Shown in pieces: positions 1 through 9,659 of a stretch of DNA of 64,000 bases (position 1 is the stretch's first letter; every line of letters starts with the position of its first letter). The stretch is taken from contig NZ_LMJA01000002.1 of assembly GCF_001428895.1 (NCBI RefSeq), forward strand, positions 168,182 through 232,181. The letters run 5' to 3'. The stretch comes from Mycobacterium sp. Root265. Lineage in GTDB: Bacteria; Actinomycetota; Actinomycetes; Mycobacteriales; Mycobacteriaceae. The position numbers and the translations under genes were made by a program. Under the pieces are notes generated by a model, which saw only the letters and a list, made by a program, of their open reading frames with translations, was not told where the DNA came from and made no database searches.

Positions 1-822
1 AAGGACGGTTTCGCCAACACGGCCCGCAAGGTGCTCGGCGACGACCGCGGGTACGCGCTGGCCCGCCGCAAGAACATCGCCAAACAGCGCGGGGTGTACA
101 CGTTCTGCCAGAAGTACCCGACCGCCGCGCGTTGGCTGATCCGCCGGATCAACGCCGGCAAGCTGCCCGACGGTTACCCCGTCGACCTGCACTTCAGCCC
201 CAGCTACAACCCGTGGGATCAGCGGTTGTGCGCAGTGCCCGACGGTGATCTGTTCGCGGCCATCAGCAACGGCAGCGCGTCGGTGGTCACCGACCGGATA
301 GCCACCTTCACCGAGAACGGTGTCCTACTGGAGTCCGGTCGTGAGCTCGACGCCGACATCATCGTCACCGCTACCGGATTGAATGTTCAGCTCTTCGGCG
401 GGATCACCCTCACCGTCGACGGCGAGCCGGTCGACTTCGCGCAGACCGTGGCCTACAAGGGCATCATGCTCAGCGGAATCCCCAACTTCGCCTTCGCCTT
501 CGGCTACACCAACTCGTCGTGGACGCTGAAGGTCGGGCTGCTGTGCGAGCACTTCTGCCGGCTGCTCAGCTACATGGATGATCACGGGTTCGACAGTGTG
601 CGGGCCGAACTCGATGATCCGGCGATGCCCACCAAGCCGCTGCTGGACTTCGCGGCCGGGTACGTGCAGCGTGCGATCAACGAGATTCCTCGCCAGGGAG
701 TGCAGGGTCCGTGGCAGATGACGATGAACTACACCGTCGACGCCGATGTGCTGCGCAACGGTCCGGTGCAGGACGCGGCCCTGAAGTTCGCTGCCGTCAG
801 CCGAATTCCAGCCGCGTTGTGA
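1..822 (+). CDS. Flavin-containing (Baeyer-Villiger type) monooxygenase, C-terminal part
   Basis: The frame is open from base 1, so the start lies to the left; 273 codons remain of a protein usually near 490 residues. The segment reads like EthA-type FAD/NADPH monooxygenases: a YNPWDQRLC block followed by VPDGDLF, a VVTD motif, and the ADIIVTATGL stretch that closes the second nucleotide-binding fold of this family. Such enzymes insert oxygen into ketones or oxidise sulfur and nitrogen using a flavin hydroperoxide. The FAD motif GxGxxG must lie off the window. The last 26 bases overlap the convergent methyltransferase gene. The family is clear; the substrate cannot be told. Confidence 0.85.
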   Translation, partial: KDGFANTARKVLGDDRGYALARRKNIAKQRGVYTFCQKYPTAARWLIRRINAGKLPDGYPVDLHFSPSYNPWDQRLCAVPDGDLFAAISNGSASVVTDRIATFTENGVLLESGRELDADIIVTATGLNVQLFGGITLTVDGEPVDFAQTVAYKGIMLSGIPNFAFAFGYTNSSWTLKVGLLCEHFCRLLSYMDDHGFDSVRAELDDPAMPTKPLLDFAAGYVQRAINEIPRQGVQGPWQMTMNYTVDADVLRNGPVQDAALKFAAVSRIPAAL

Positions 823-1630
823 CCCCGCGCAGCTGATCTATCACCGGTAACCGGTAGGACGCCCAGATCAAGGCGTTGAGCACCGTGCCACGTCCGGTCG
901 GCAGCTCCACGTCGTGCACCGCGCGTACGCCGGGGATGGTGTTGACCAGGTCGGCGGCCTGTGACACCGAAAGGCTGAACGGCATCGGCGGCACCCGGTA
1001 GCGCAGCGACGGGCGCAGCAGGCCCTGGCGGGCCCACCACGCGAACCAGTAGGGCGGCAGGTCGAACATCATCTGCCCACCCGGAAAACGTTTGGCGCAT
1101 TCGGTGATCAGCGCGAGCGCCTCGGTGGGTTGCAGGTACATCAGCAGGCCCTCGGCAGTGATGAAGACGCCGCGGGAATCGTCGATGTCATCCATCCAGC
1201 TGTAGTCCAGCGCCGACTGGGCGCTGCTGGAAACCCGCGCCGAGGGCGGTAGCAGCTTGTCGCGCAATGTGACGATGGGCGGCAGATCAACCGTGTGCCA
1301 ACGGAACGTGTCACTGATGCCGGACGCCTCGAGCCGGTAGAAGCTGGTCTGCAAACCCTCGGCGAGAGCCACCACGGTGGCCTCGGGGTGATCGCGCAGA
1401 TAGGCACCGGTCTCCCGGTCGAAGGCCAACGCCCGCAACGCCATGTCCTGACGGTTGGCGAAACCGAACTTTCCGAAATCGAAGTCGATGGAGTCCACCA
1501 GGCCGACTGCCACCGGGTCGTCGATGATCCCGTCGGCCCGGCGCGCTTCGGTCGCGCGGACCAGCAGCGTCAAGAGTGCGGTCTCGGAAACTCCGGTCAG
1601 GGTGCTGGCATCGGCTCTGGGGGAGGTCAC
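797..1630 (-). CDS. Class I SAM-dependent methyltransferase, leucine carboxyl methyltransferase (LCM) family
   Basis: A 277-residue protein with the layout of actinobacterial LCM-family O-methyltransferases: N-terminal ATEARRADGIIDDPVAV, a motif I region (VVALAEGLQTSFYRL, about residues 93-107), the acidic VDLPP segment, and EGLLMYL in the middle. Motif I departs from the usual GxGLDTR, as it also does in the paralogue at 2160-2990, which marks the two as one subfamily. It transfers a methyl group from SAM, but the acceptor is unknown. The downstream end overlaps the monooxygenase gene by 26 bases. Its start lies just before the stop of the DUF1697 gene, so it probably belongs to one operon with the two genes upstream on the minus strand. 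Confidence 0.8.
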   Translation of the reverse strand: MTSPRADASTLTGVSETALLTLLVRATEARRADGIIDDPVAVGLVDSIDFDFGKFGFANRQDMALRALAFDRETGAYLRDHPEATVVALAEGLQTSFYRLEASGISDTFRWHTVDLPPIVTLRDKLLPPSARVSSSAQSALDYSWMDDIDDSRGVFITAEGLLMYLQPTEALALITECAKRFPGGQMMFDLPPYWFAWWARQGLLRPSLRYRVPPMPFSLSVSQAADLVNTIPGVRAVHDVELPTGRGTVLNALIWASYRLPVIDQLRGVTTRLEFG

Positions 1631-2159
1631 CGTTCCGAATGTACCGATGCGAGGACTTTGTCCAGGGTGCGCAGGTTGCGGGTGGTGGTCGAGGACTTGT
1701 AGCGCTTCTTGCCCATCGTCTTGCCGATCGCCGAGTTCAGCGTCGAGGATCGGGCCACCTGCCAGTAGAGCACTCCGTTCCCGCGGGCGGCGGTCTCGCC
1801 GGCATCACCGGCCAGCGTCGTCAGTTCGGCGAGCACATCGGCATCGCTGACGAAGGTGACATAGGAATGGTGGTCGGGAACCTCGCGTTCGAACGGATAG
1901 TTGTCCGATATCTCGCGGACGGTGTCCATCGGATACGCCAGCACCCAGGCGTCGTAGCCGAAGCTCTCCCGCAGCGCGGTCTCGGCCGTCGTACGTACCG
2001 CGGCCGTCGACGACGAGCTGTTCAGCAGCACGTTCCCACTGGCAAGAATCGTCTTCACATCGGTGAAACCGGCCGCGCTGAACACCGCCGCCACGTCGGC
2101 CATCTTGAGGGTGACCCCGCCGACGTTCACACCGCGCAGGAATGCGGCGTATCGGGTCA

Positions 2160-2160
<1 letters not shown>
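1627..2160 (-). CDS. DUF1697 family protein
   Basis: 177 residues starting MTRYAAFLRGVNVGG, the family hallmark; the body has KTILASGNVLL, and the end carries the typical SAIGKTMGKKRYKSSTTTRNLRTL. The function of DUF1697 is not established. The ATG overlaps the TGA of the upstream methyltransferase (TGATG), so translation is probably coupled. A start further upstream is possible in frame, but it would lie inside the neighbouring gene and adds non-conserved sequence. The gene sits between two related methyltransferase genes. Confidence 0.82.
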
Positions 2161-3465
<1,305 letters not shown>

Positions 3466-3471
3466 CAGGGC

Positions 3472-3483
3472 TAGGCTGTCGGT
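3472..3483 (+). promoter_or_regulatory. Leaderless promoter of the DUF5302 gene
   Basis: TAGGCT at 3472-3477 is followed by 6 nt and the ATG at 3484, with no Shine-Dalgarno. The element begins 7 nt after the stop of the PPOX gene, so the small gene may have its own transcript. Confidence 0.45.
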
Positions 3484-3657
3484 ATGGCCGACGAGACTCC
3501 CGAAGATGACACCAAACGCAAGTTCCGGGAGGCGCTGGAGCGCAAGAAGACGCAGACCGCGGACGGCGTGTCACATGCCGAAGCCGGTCGCAAGCAACCG
3601 CGGGGCGCGCACGGGCCCGTCGAGAACCGCCGGGAGTTCCGCCGCAAGAGCGGTTAA
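3484..3657 (+). CDS. DUF5302 small basic protein
   Basis: 57 residues beginning MADETPEDDTKRKFREALER, then an Arg/Lys-rich tail ending REFRRKSG. This is the pattern of DUF5302, a short, charged, probably partly disordered protein of mycobacteria and relatives with no assigned function. The acidic first ten residues followed by a helix of alternating basic and acidic residues suggest a nucleic-acid or protein-binding peptide, but that is inference. It ends in a 4-base overlap with the convergent acyltransferase gene. Confidence 0.8.
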   Translation: MADETPEDDTKRKFREALERKKTQTADGVSHAEAGRKQPRGAHGPVENRREFRRKSG

Positions 3658-4928
3658 CGGGCCAGACTGCGTGCGCCGACGAGCGCGGCAAGCATCAGCG
3701 CGACAAAGTACAGCCCGAGATCTTTCAGGCCCCATCCCACCGAGGCCAGGGTGGCAGCGCCCGCGACGCACAACAGCGCTCCCACCATGGCACTGCGCAC
3801 GCCGGGATGGCTGACCGTGCCGCCGTCCCAGAACGGCAGCGGGTTGTTCTCCAACGGGCGCAACGCCACGAACAACGCCGCGACCAACACGGCCGTGATG
3901 ACGAGCTGGACGATGCTGAGCGCGAGGAAATGCGGTTGCCCCGGGTAGCGGGGCAGTCCGATCAGATCGAAGGCCAGGTGCACGGCGAGCAGCGCCGGGA
4001 TATGCCACAGGTACAACGTCATCGCGCCACTGTTGCCGACGGCGGTCAACCACCACACCCGCGGTCTGCGGGCCCACCGGCCGATAGCCGCTGCAGCGGC
4101 AATCGCGAACGCGCACATCATGATTGCGTGGCCGGCCAACAGCAGTGACGGCGGCGACATATTCTTGAGCTGTTGGCCGTCGATGCCCACCAGGCTGGGC
4201 TCGTACGGGCCGAACCGCACCAGCGCGACATTCACCGCCAGCATCACCGCCCCGAGGATCGCCGCACTCGATGACGTGATCAGCCGGTACCGGTAGGCGA
4301 CGCCGAACATGCCGGGCACCAGCCACACCGCGAGATTGGCGTAACCCAGCCAATTCCAGCCCGGATCACTGATCCGAAGGACGTCGACGGCCGCGACGAT
4401 CGCATAGAGCGCCGCGACGGCGGCGACCAGCCGGCCTCTGGTGTTGATCCGGATCAGCAACGGAACCGCCGCCAGCACAAGGACATAGGCGCCGAGGAAC
4501 CAGAGCAACTGAACCGAGATACCCGCCAATGGCTCGTACACGTGCACCGGAAGCACCCGGTTCGCGACCATCAGCGCGGCCGCCCAGAACGCCAGGTAGG
4601 AGAACACCGGCCGGTACAGGCGGGTACAGCGTTTGAGCAACCAGCCACCCCACGGTCCGCTGCGTGACGAGACTGAGGCGGCCACCCCGGCGAAGAAGAA
4701 CAGCGGCATGATCTGGAACACCCAGGTCAGGGCCTGGAACACCACCGATGTGGTGAGCAGGTTCTCCCAGTAGAAGACGTTGTCGCGGATGATGCTGGTG
4801 GCCATCACGGTGTGCCCGATCACCACTCCCACCAGGGCGGTGATGCGGATGACATCGATGGCCCGGTCCCGCTCGGGCGGAGTGCTCGCCGCAACGTCGG
4901 CGACCGTGGGGAACGCTGCGATGGCCAT
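3654..4928 (-). CDS. Membrane acyltransferase, family 3 (OafA/Acyl_transf_3)
   Basis: 424 residues with about ten hydrophobic helices. The first helix carries RDRAIDVIRITALVGVVIGH, with the conserved Arg and His of acyltransferase family 3, followed by FFFAGVAASVSS at the second. These integral membrane enzymes move acyl groups onto sugars or lipids of the envelope; the acceptor here is unknown. The ATG at 4928 is preceded by TACATT with a 6-nt gap (leaderless). It lies downstream of, but separate from, the MFS gene. Confidence 0.85.
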   Translation of the reverse strand: MAIAAFPTVADVAASTPPERDRAIDVIRITALVGVVIGHTVMATSIIRDNVFYWENLLTTSVVFQALTWVFQIMPLFFFAGVAASVSSRSGPWGGWLLKRCTRLYRPVFSYLAFWAAALMVANRVLPVHVYEPLAGISVQLLWFLGAYVLVLAAVPLLIRINTRGRLVAAVAALYAIVAAVDVLRISDPGWNWLGYANLAVWLVPGMFGVAYRYRLITSSSAAILGAVMLAVNVALVRFGPYEPSLVGIDGQQLKNMSPPSLLLAGHAIMMCAFAIAAAAAIGRWARRPRVWWLTAVGNSGAMTLYLWHIPALLAVHLAFDLIGLPRYPGQPHFLALSIVQLVITAVLVAALFVALRPLENNPLPFWDGGTVSHPGVRSAMVGALLCVAGAATLASVGWGLKDLGLYFVALMLAALVGARSLAR

Positions 4929-4940
4929 GGTCCGAATGTA
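4929..4940 (-). promoter_or_regulatory. Leaderless promoter of the acyltransferase gene
   Basis: TACATT (4940-4935 on the minus strand) is 6 nt from the ATG at 4928 and there is no Shine-Dalgarno. It supports this start over an upstream one that would add 16 poorly conserved residues. Confidence 0.45.
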
Positions 4941-4956
4941 GATGCGGTGGCCGGGA

Positions 4957-6156
4957 TCAGGCCTGAGTAGAACCACTCAATCGGGCCGGGCGCCTGGCCT
5001 GCACGAGGATCGCGACCAGGCAGCCCAGCGCCAGCACCGCCACCGCGGCGGCAAAGCTCACCCCGGCGGTGCGCAGACCCCAGGCCTGCGCGGCCAGTCC
5101 CACGCCGACCACCGGCACCGAGATCGCCACATAGGCCACCACGAAATAGGTGGAACTGATCTCACCGCGCTGCGCGGCCGGCACCTGTTCGACCACCGCG
5201 GCCAGGCCGCGGCTGAAGCTGATGCCCTGCCCGGTGCCGGCCACCAGGGCTGCGACGATGATCCCCGCCAGCGACGAAAATGTCAGGGCGACAGCCAGAA
5301 TCACCATGCCGGCCACCAGGATCGCGCAGCCGGCGGCGACGGCCGTCGCCGGGACGATGCGGCGCCCGGCGAGCTGAGCCACAGCGGAAGCCAGGAATAT
5401 GGACCCCGCGATGGCTCCGGCGACGGCGTGGTTGGCGACCCCGACGACGTCGCTGACGAAGGACGGGGCGATCGCGGCGAACAGGCCCGTCACGGCGAAG
5501 CCGGCGAACGCAGCGGTGGCCGCGGTGATGAACACGGCGCGTACCTCGGCGGGAACGGAAAGACGTTGCAGACCGATTCGGCCGGTGCGTGCCGAGGTTT
5601 CCGGAGCGATGAGCACCGACACCACCGCCAGCGCGGCAAGGCCGATGTGCACGGCGAATGGCAGCGTCAGGGGGTGCGGCACGTACTGGGCGAGCACACC
5701 GGCCAACACCGGACCGATACCCAGGCCGCCGATGTTGGCGATGGTGGCCACCATCGCGGCGCGTTCGCGCTGCGTGTCCGGCAGCGCCTCGACCACCGCC
5801 GCGGTCGCGGTGCCGGTGAACAGACCGGCCGACAGACCGGACAGCAGACGTCCCACGAGCAGCAGTGCCACGCTGTCGGCGATCAGGAACACCGCCGCGC
5901 TGGCGATCGCGAAGACCAGGCCGGCCAGCAGTACCGGGCGCCGCCCGACGGCGTCGGACCACCGCCCGAAGAGCACCAGCGCGCCGAGCACCCCGAACGC
6001 GTAGACCGCGAAGATCACCGTCGTCGTGACGACGGAGAAGTGCATCTGCTCGGCATAGAGCGCGTACAACGGCGTCGGGAGAGTGGTGCCGACCATGACG
6101 GCGGCGAAAGCGTAGGACAGCGCGGCGAACGCAAAGGACCGGCGGCGGGTGCTCAC
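4957..6156 (-). CDS. Major facilitator superfamily transporter
   Basis: 399 residues with twelve predicted membrane helices. The loop between helices 2 and 3 has GRWSDAVGRRPVLL, the MFS signature A motif (G-x3-D-x2-GRR). Helix 1 reads TTLPTPLYALYAEQ, common in drug or metabolite exporters of the 12-helix type. It is a proton-coupled transporter, probably an exporter; the substrate cannot be told. The GTG start at 6156 is preceded by TACTGT with an 8-nt gap. Neighbours are a symporter and an acyltransferase, without clear functional linkage. Confidence 0.85.
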   Translation of the reverse strand: MSTRRRSFAFAALSYAFAAVMVGTTLPTPLYALYAEQMHFSVVTTTVIFAVYAFGVLGALVLFGRWSDAVGRRPVLLAGLVFAIASAAVFLIADSVALLLVGRLLSGLSAGLFTGTATAAVVEALPDTQRERAAMVATIANIGGLGIGPVLAGVLAQYVPHPLTLPFAVHIGLAALAVVSVLIAPETSARTGRIGLQRLSVPAEVRAVFITAATAAFAGFAVTGLFAAIAPSFVSDVVGVANHAVAGAIAGSIFLASAVAQLAGRRIVPATAVAAGCAILVAGMVILAVALTFSSLAGIIVAALVAGTGQGISFSRGLAAVVEQVPAAQRGEISSTYFVVAYVAISVPVVGVGLAAQAWGLRTAGVSFAAAVAVLALGCLVAILVQARRPARLSGSTQA

Positions 6157-6170
6157 TCGTGTGAACAGTA
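6157..6170 (-). promoter_or_regulatory. Leaderless promoter of the MFS gene
   Basis: TACTGT (6170-6165 on the minus strand), then 8 nt and GTG at 6156. No Shine-Dalgarno is visible. Confidence 0.4.
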
Positions 6171-6198
6171 CCGCCGCCGGCCCGAGTGCTCCGAGTGA

Positions 6199-7827
6199 CT
6201 AGTGCGCGACCGCCTTCTCGGCGCCCACACCCGTCAGCGACCGCACTTCCATCTCTGCGTTGATCGCCGGGTCACCGGTGTCCTTGGAGGTGAGCGTGCC
6301 GATGATGCCGAGCGCGAACGCCAGCGGGATCGACACGATGCCGGGGTTGGCCAGCGGAAACCAGGCGAAGTCCGCACCCGGGATCATCGAGGTCTTCGCA
6401 CCCGACACGGCGGGGGAGAAGACGATGAGCACCAGCGTGGAGATCAGGCCGCCGTACATGCTCCACAGCGCACCCCGGGTGTTGAACCGCTTCCAGTACA
6501 GCGAGTACACGATGGTCGGCAGGTTGGCCGCCGCAGCGATGGCGAAGGCCAGTGCCACCAGGAAGGCGACGTTCTGGCCGTTGGCCAGGATGCCGAGACC
6601 GATCGCGACGACGCCCAGCACCACCGCGGTGATGCGGGAAACCTTCACCTGCTCGTCCTCGGTCACCTTGTGCTTCTTCCAGACGCCGGCGTAGATGTCG
6701 TGCGCGAAGGACGCCGACGCGGTGATGGTCAGACCGGCAACAACCGCCAGGATGGTGGCGAAGGCGACCGCGGAGATGATGCCGAGCAGCACCACACCGC
6801 CGAGTTCGAGTGCCAGCAGCGGGGCCGCGGAGTTCACACCGCCCGCCGCGCTCAGGATGCGGTCCGGACCGACCAGGGCCGCTGCGCCGTACCCGAGCAC
6901 CAGCGTGAACAGGTAGAACGCGCCGATCAGGGCGATCGCCCACACCACTGACTTGCGGGCTTCCTTGGCGGTCGGGACGGTGTAGAACCGCATCAGCACG
7001 TGCGGCAGACCGGCCGTGCCGAGCACCAGCGCCAGGGCCAGCGAGATGAAGTTGATCTGCGAGGTCAGCGATCCGCCGTACTGGGCGCCGGGGGCCAGCA
7101 CATCGCGTTTGGCCACCCCTTCGGTGGTGGCGCCGGAGATCGCCGTCTGGGCCGAGCCGAGGATCTCCGAGAAGTTCATCCCGAATTTGGCCAGCACCAG
7201 GACCGTCATGAATCCGGCGCCGACGATCAGCAGCACGGCCTTGATGATCTGCACCCAGGTGGTGCCCTTCATGCCGCCGACCAGCACGTAGACGATCATC
7301 AACAGGCCGACGACGGCGATCACGATCGACTGGCCGCTGCGGCTGTTGATGTTCATCAGCAAGGCCACCAGGCCACCGGCGCCGGCCATCTGTGCCAGCA
7401 GGTAGAACAGCGACACCGTCAGCGTCGACGTAGCGGCCGCCACCCGGACCTTGCGCTGATTCAGCCGGAAGCTCAGCACGTCGGCCATGGTGAATCGGCC
7501 GGTGTTGCGCAGCAATTCGGCGACCAGCAGCAGGGCCACCAGCCAGGCGACCAGGAAGCCGATGGAGTAGAGGAAGCCGTCGTAGCCGTAGACGGCGATG
7601 GCGCCGGCGATGCCGAGGAAGCTGGCGGCCGACAGGTAGTCACCGGCGATCGCGATGCCGTTCTGCGGGCCGGAGAAGGCCCGGCCGCCGGTGAAGAACT
7701 CGTCGGCGGTGGCGTTCTTCTTGCTGGCCCGAATCACCACGATCATGGTGACGACGACGAAGAGGCCGAAGATGCCCATGTTGGCGGCCGGGTTGCCGAC
7801 CGTCTCGGTTGCTGCCAGGAGGTTCAC
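6199..7827 (-). CDS. actP: Cation/acetate (monocarboxylate) symporter, SSS family
   Basis: 542 residues, about 13 membrane helices. ADEFFTGGRAFSGPQNGIAI and AGDYLSAASFLGIAG are the hallmark of the ActP/MctC branch of sodium:solute symporters, and GTAGLPHVLMRFYTVP is a second family block. It imports acetate or related short monocarboxylates with a cation. Its ATG overlaps the TGA of the upstream DUF485 gene (ATGA), the same pairing as yjcH-actP in enterobacteria. A Crp-like site lies ahead of the pair. A second, more divergent member of the family is at 11147-12877. Confidence 0.88.
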   Translation of the reverse strand: MNLLAATETVGNPAANMGIFGLFVVVTMIVVIRASKKNATADEFFTGGRAFSGPQNGIAIAGDYLSAASFLGIAGAIAVYGYDGFLYSIGFLVAWLVALLLVAELLRNTGRFTMADVLSFRLNQRKVRVAAATSTLTVSLFYLLAQMAGAGGLVALLMNINSRSGQSIVIAVVGLLMIVYVLVGGMKGTTWVQIIKAVLLIVGAGFMTVLVLAKFGMNFSEILGSAQTAISGATTEGVAKRDVLAPGAQYGGSLTSQINFISLALALVLGTAGLPHVLMRFYTVPTAKEARKSVVWAIALIGAFYLFTLVLGYGAAALVGPDRILSAAGGVNSAAPLLALELGGVVLLGIISAVAFATILAVVAGLTITASASFAHDIYAGVWKKHKVTEDEQVKVSRITAVVLGVVAIGLGILANGQNVAFLVALAFAIAAAANLPTIVYSLYWKRFNTRGALWSMYGGLISTLVLIVFSPAVSGAKTSMIPGADFAWFPLANPGIVSIPLAFALGIIGTLTSKDTGDPAINAEMEVRSLTGVGAEKAVAH

Positions 7828-8171
7828 TTCAGGGGTCCTTCCAGCTCTTCGCGGATGGCCGCCGAACGCGGATCCAGCTCACGGTTGGCGAAGCGCACGT
7901 AGAGGCCGGTGATGACGAACGTCGTCAAGAACTGGCCGAGTCCGATGATCAGACCGACGTTGACGTTGCCGAACACCTGGGTGGCCATGAAGTCGTGCGC
8001 GAACGCGCCGAGCAGGACGTAGATGCCATACCAGACGAGGAAGAATCCCGTCATCGGGAAGACGAACTTGCGCAGCCTGCTGCGCAACTCCTGGAACTCG
8101 GGACTGGCCTGCATGGCGAGGAACTCCTCGCCGGTGGGCGCAGGCCGCGCGGGTAGATCGGTTTCGGGCAC
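7824..8171 (-). CDS. DUF485 small membrane protein (YjcH-like)
   Basis: 115 residues. After a polar N-terminus, SPEFQELRSRLRKFVFPMTG leads into two hydrophobic helices (VWYGIYVLLGAFA and VGLIIGLGQFLTTFVITGLY), the DUF485 pattern. These proteins are encoded next to acetate-type symporters and are thought to assist or regulate them. The GTG at 8171 was chosen because AGGAG lies 8 nt upstream; a longer ATG-started frame lacks such support. It overlaps the symporter start by four bases. Confidence 0.85.
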   Translation of the reverse strand: MPETDLPARPAPTGEEFLAMQASPEFQELRSRLRKFVFPMTGFFLVWYGIYVLLGAFAHDFMATQVFGNVNVGLIIGLGQFLTTFVITGLYVRFANRELDPRSAAIREELEGPLK

Positions 8172-8219
8172 CGGAGACTCCTGACGTCGACTGTGAACCA
8201 GTTGGGTACTGAACCTAAT

Positions 8220-8235
8220 TGAGATGTGGGTCACA
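8220..8235. promoter_or_regulatory. Crp/GlxR-like binding site
   Basis: TGAGATGTGGGTCACA matches the palindrome TGTGA-N6-TCACA with one mismatch in the half sites. It lies 49 bp upstream of the DUF485 GTG. Mycobacterial Crp and corynebacterial GlxR use this motif, and acetate transport is a known type of target in bacteria. Binding is inferred. Confidence 0.5.
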
Positions 8236-8279
8236 AACCGAGGTCAAACGCCGAAGTCGGGCAGGGGTGCGGTGAGCGG

Positions 8280-9659
8280 TCAGTCAGCGGCGGTGAGCGG
8301 TTGCAGCGCTCCAAGCAGTTGGTTGAATGCCTCGGTCATCGAGGGGTGGGTGTAGATCGAATCCCGCAGCGCGGTGGCGGTGATGCCGTGGCGCATGGCC
8401 AGCGCGACGGTGTTGATCACCTCGTGAGAGTCGTAGCAGAGCAGGGCTGCACCGAGGATCAGGTCGGTGTCGGCATCGACGATGACCTTCATCAGACCCT
8501 CGGGTTCACCGACGATGCGAGCCCGCGGGACGGTCGCCATGTCCGCGACGCGCATGGCGGCGACCTTGATGTCGAGCCCGGCCGCCACCGCCTCGCGCTC
8601 GGTCAGTCCCACGCGTCCCAGGGGCGGCGTCATGAACAGCGCGTAGGGCACGGCATCGCGGTCGCCGGTGCTGCGGGCGCCGTCGCCGATGAGCTGGTCG
8701 AGCACGATGCGGTAGTCATCGAGGGAGATGTAGGTGAACTGCGGACCGCCGTTGACATCGCCCATCGCGAAGATGTGCGGCTGGTTGGTCCGCAGGTGCT
8801 CGTCGACGATCACCGCGCCCGAGGGTGTGGTGTGCACGTCGGCCGCGGCGAGATTCAGTCCGGCGGTGACGGGTTCACGCCCCAGGGCGACCAGGATGGC
8901 GTCCGCGTCGACGGTGTGGGACGGCCCCTCGGTCAGGTAGCTGACGGTGCCGTCATTCACCTCGGTCACCTGTGCTTCGGTGATGATGCGGAGGCCCTTG
9001 TTCTGCAGGATGTTCCGCGCGGTGTCGGCGATATCGGCGTCCTCTCGGCCCAGCACCTGGGCGTGGCGTTCCAGGACGGTGACCTCCGATCCGTACGCGG
9101 CGTACATCGCGGCGAACTCCAGGCCGACATAGCCGCCGCCCAGCACCACCAGACGGGCCGGCAGGTGTTCCTCCGTCAGCAGGTCTGTGCTGGTGTGCAC
9201 CCGGGGCGAGGCGGTCAGTCCCGGGATGTCGGGAAGGGTTGGGCGCGAACCGGTTCCGATGACGATCCACTTTGCGGACACGGTGACCCCACCGTCGGCG
9301 GTGGCCACCTCGAGCGTGTGGGGGTCGGTGAAGCGGGCCGCCCCGGTCAGCACGTCGGCAGTGGCGATGCCGTCGATCATCGCGTAGTTCTTGGCGCGCA
9401 GGTCGGCGGTCAACTCGCCGGTGGCGGTGACGGCGCGGGCGTACTCGACTTGATGGGGCTGCCCGGCGGGCAGCTGCTCGGACCGGAACACCATGGATTT
9501 CGTCGGGACGCAGCCGATGTTGATGCAGGTGCCGCCGTACATCTGCGCGGACTGCTCGATCACCGTCACCCGCCAGCCCTTGCGGCCCAGTGCGGCGGCC
9601 AGCGTCTTGCCGCCCTTGCCGAATCCGATCACCGCCAGGTCGACCTGCTGCAGTGTCAC
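8280..9659 (-). CDS. Pyridine nucleotide-disulfide oxidoreductase (mercuric reductase / LPD-like)
   Basis: 459 residues. The FAD fold begins DLAVIGFGKGGKTLAAALG, followed by the redox-active disulfide GGTCINIGCVPTK (CxxxxC), the NAD(P) fold VVLGGGYVGLEFAAMYAAYG, and a FAD motif IFAMGDVNGG. The C-terminal interface domain ends with THPSMTEAFNQLL, in which the catalytic His-Pro is present (the HPT/HPS dyad of the family). It is a homodimeric cytoplasmic flavoprotein that reduces a disulfide or small electrophile; the E. coli RclA type is one candidate. The GTG at 9659 overlaps the TGA of the quinone oxidoreductase (GTGA), so the two are co-translated. Confidence 0.87.
   Translation of the reverse strand: MTLQQVDLAVIGFGKGGKTLAAALGRKGWRVTVIEQSAQMYGGTCINIGCVPTKSMVFRSEQLPAGQPHQVEYARAVTATGELTADLRAKNYAMIDGIATADVLTGAARFTDPHTLEVATADGGVTVSAKWIVIGTGSRPTLPDIPGLTASPRVHTSTDLLTEEHLPARLVVLGGGYVGLEFAAMYAAYGSEVTVLERHAQVLGREDADIADTARNILQNKGLRIITEAQVTEVNDGTVSYLTEGPSHTVDADAILVALGREPVTAGLNLAAADVHTTPSGAVIVDEHLRTNQPHIFAMGDVNGGPQFTYISLDDYRIVLDQLIGDGARSTGDRDAVPYALFMTPPLGRVGLTEREAVAAGLDIKVAAMRVADMATVPRARIVGEPEGLMKVIVDADTDLILGAALLCYDSHEVINTVALAMRHGITATALRDSIYTHPSMTEAFNQLLGALQPLTAAD

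Noticed and set aside
4942-6198. 418-codon open frame on the plus strand over the MFS gene
   Set aside because: Shadow of the MFS gene; Gly/Arg/His-rich with no membrane helices or motif.
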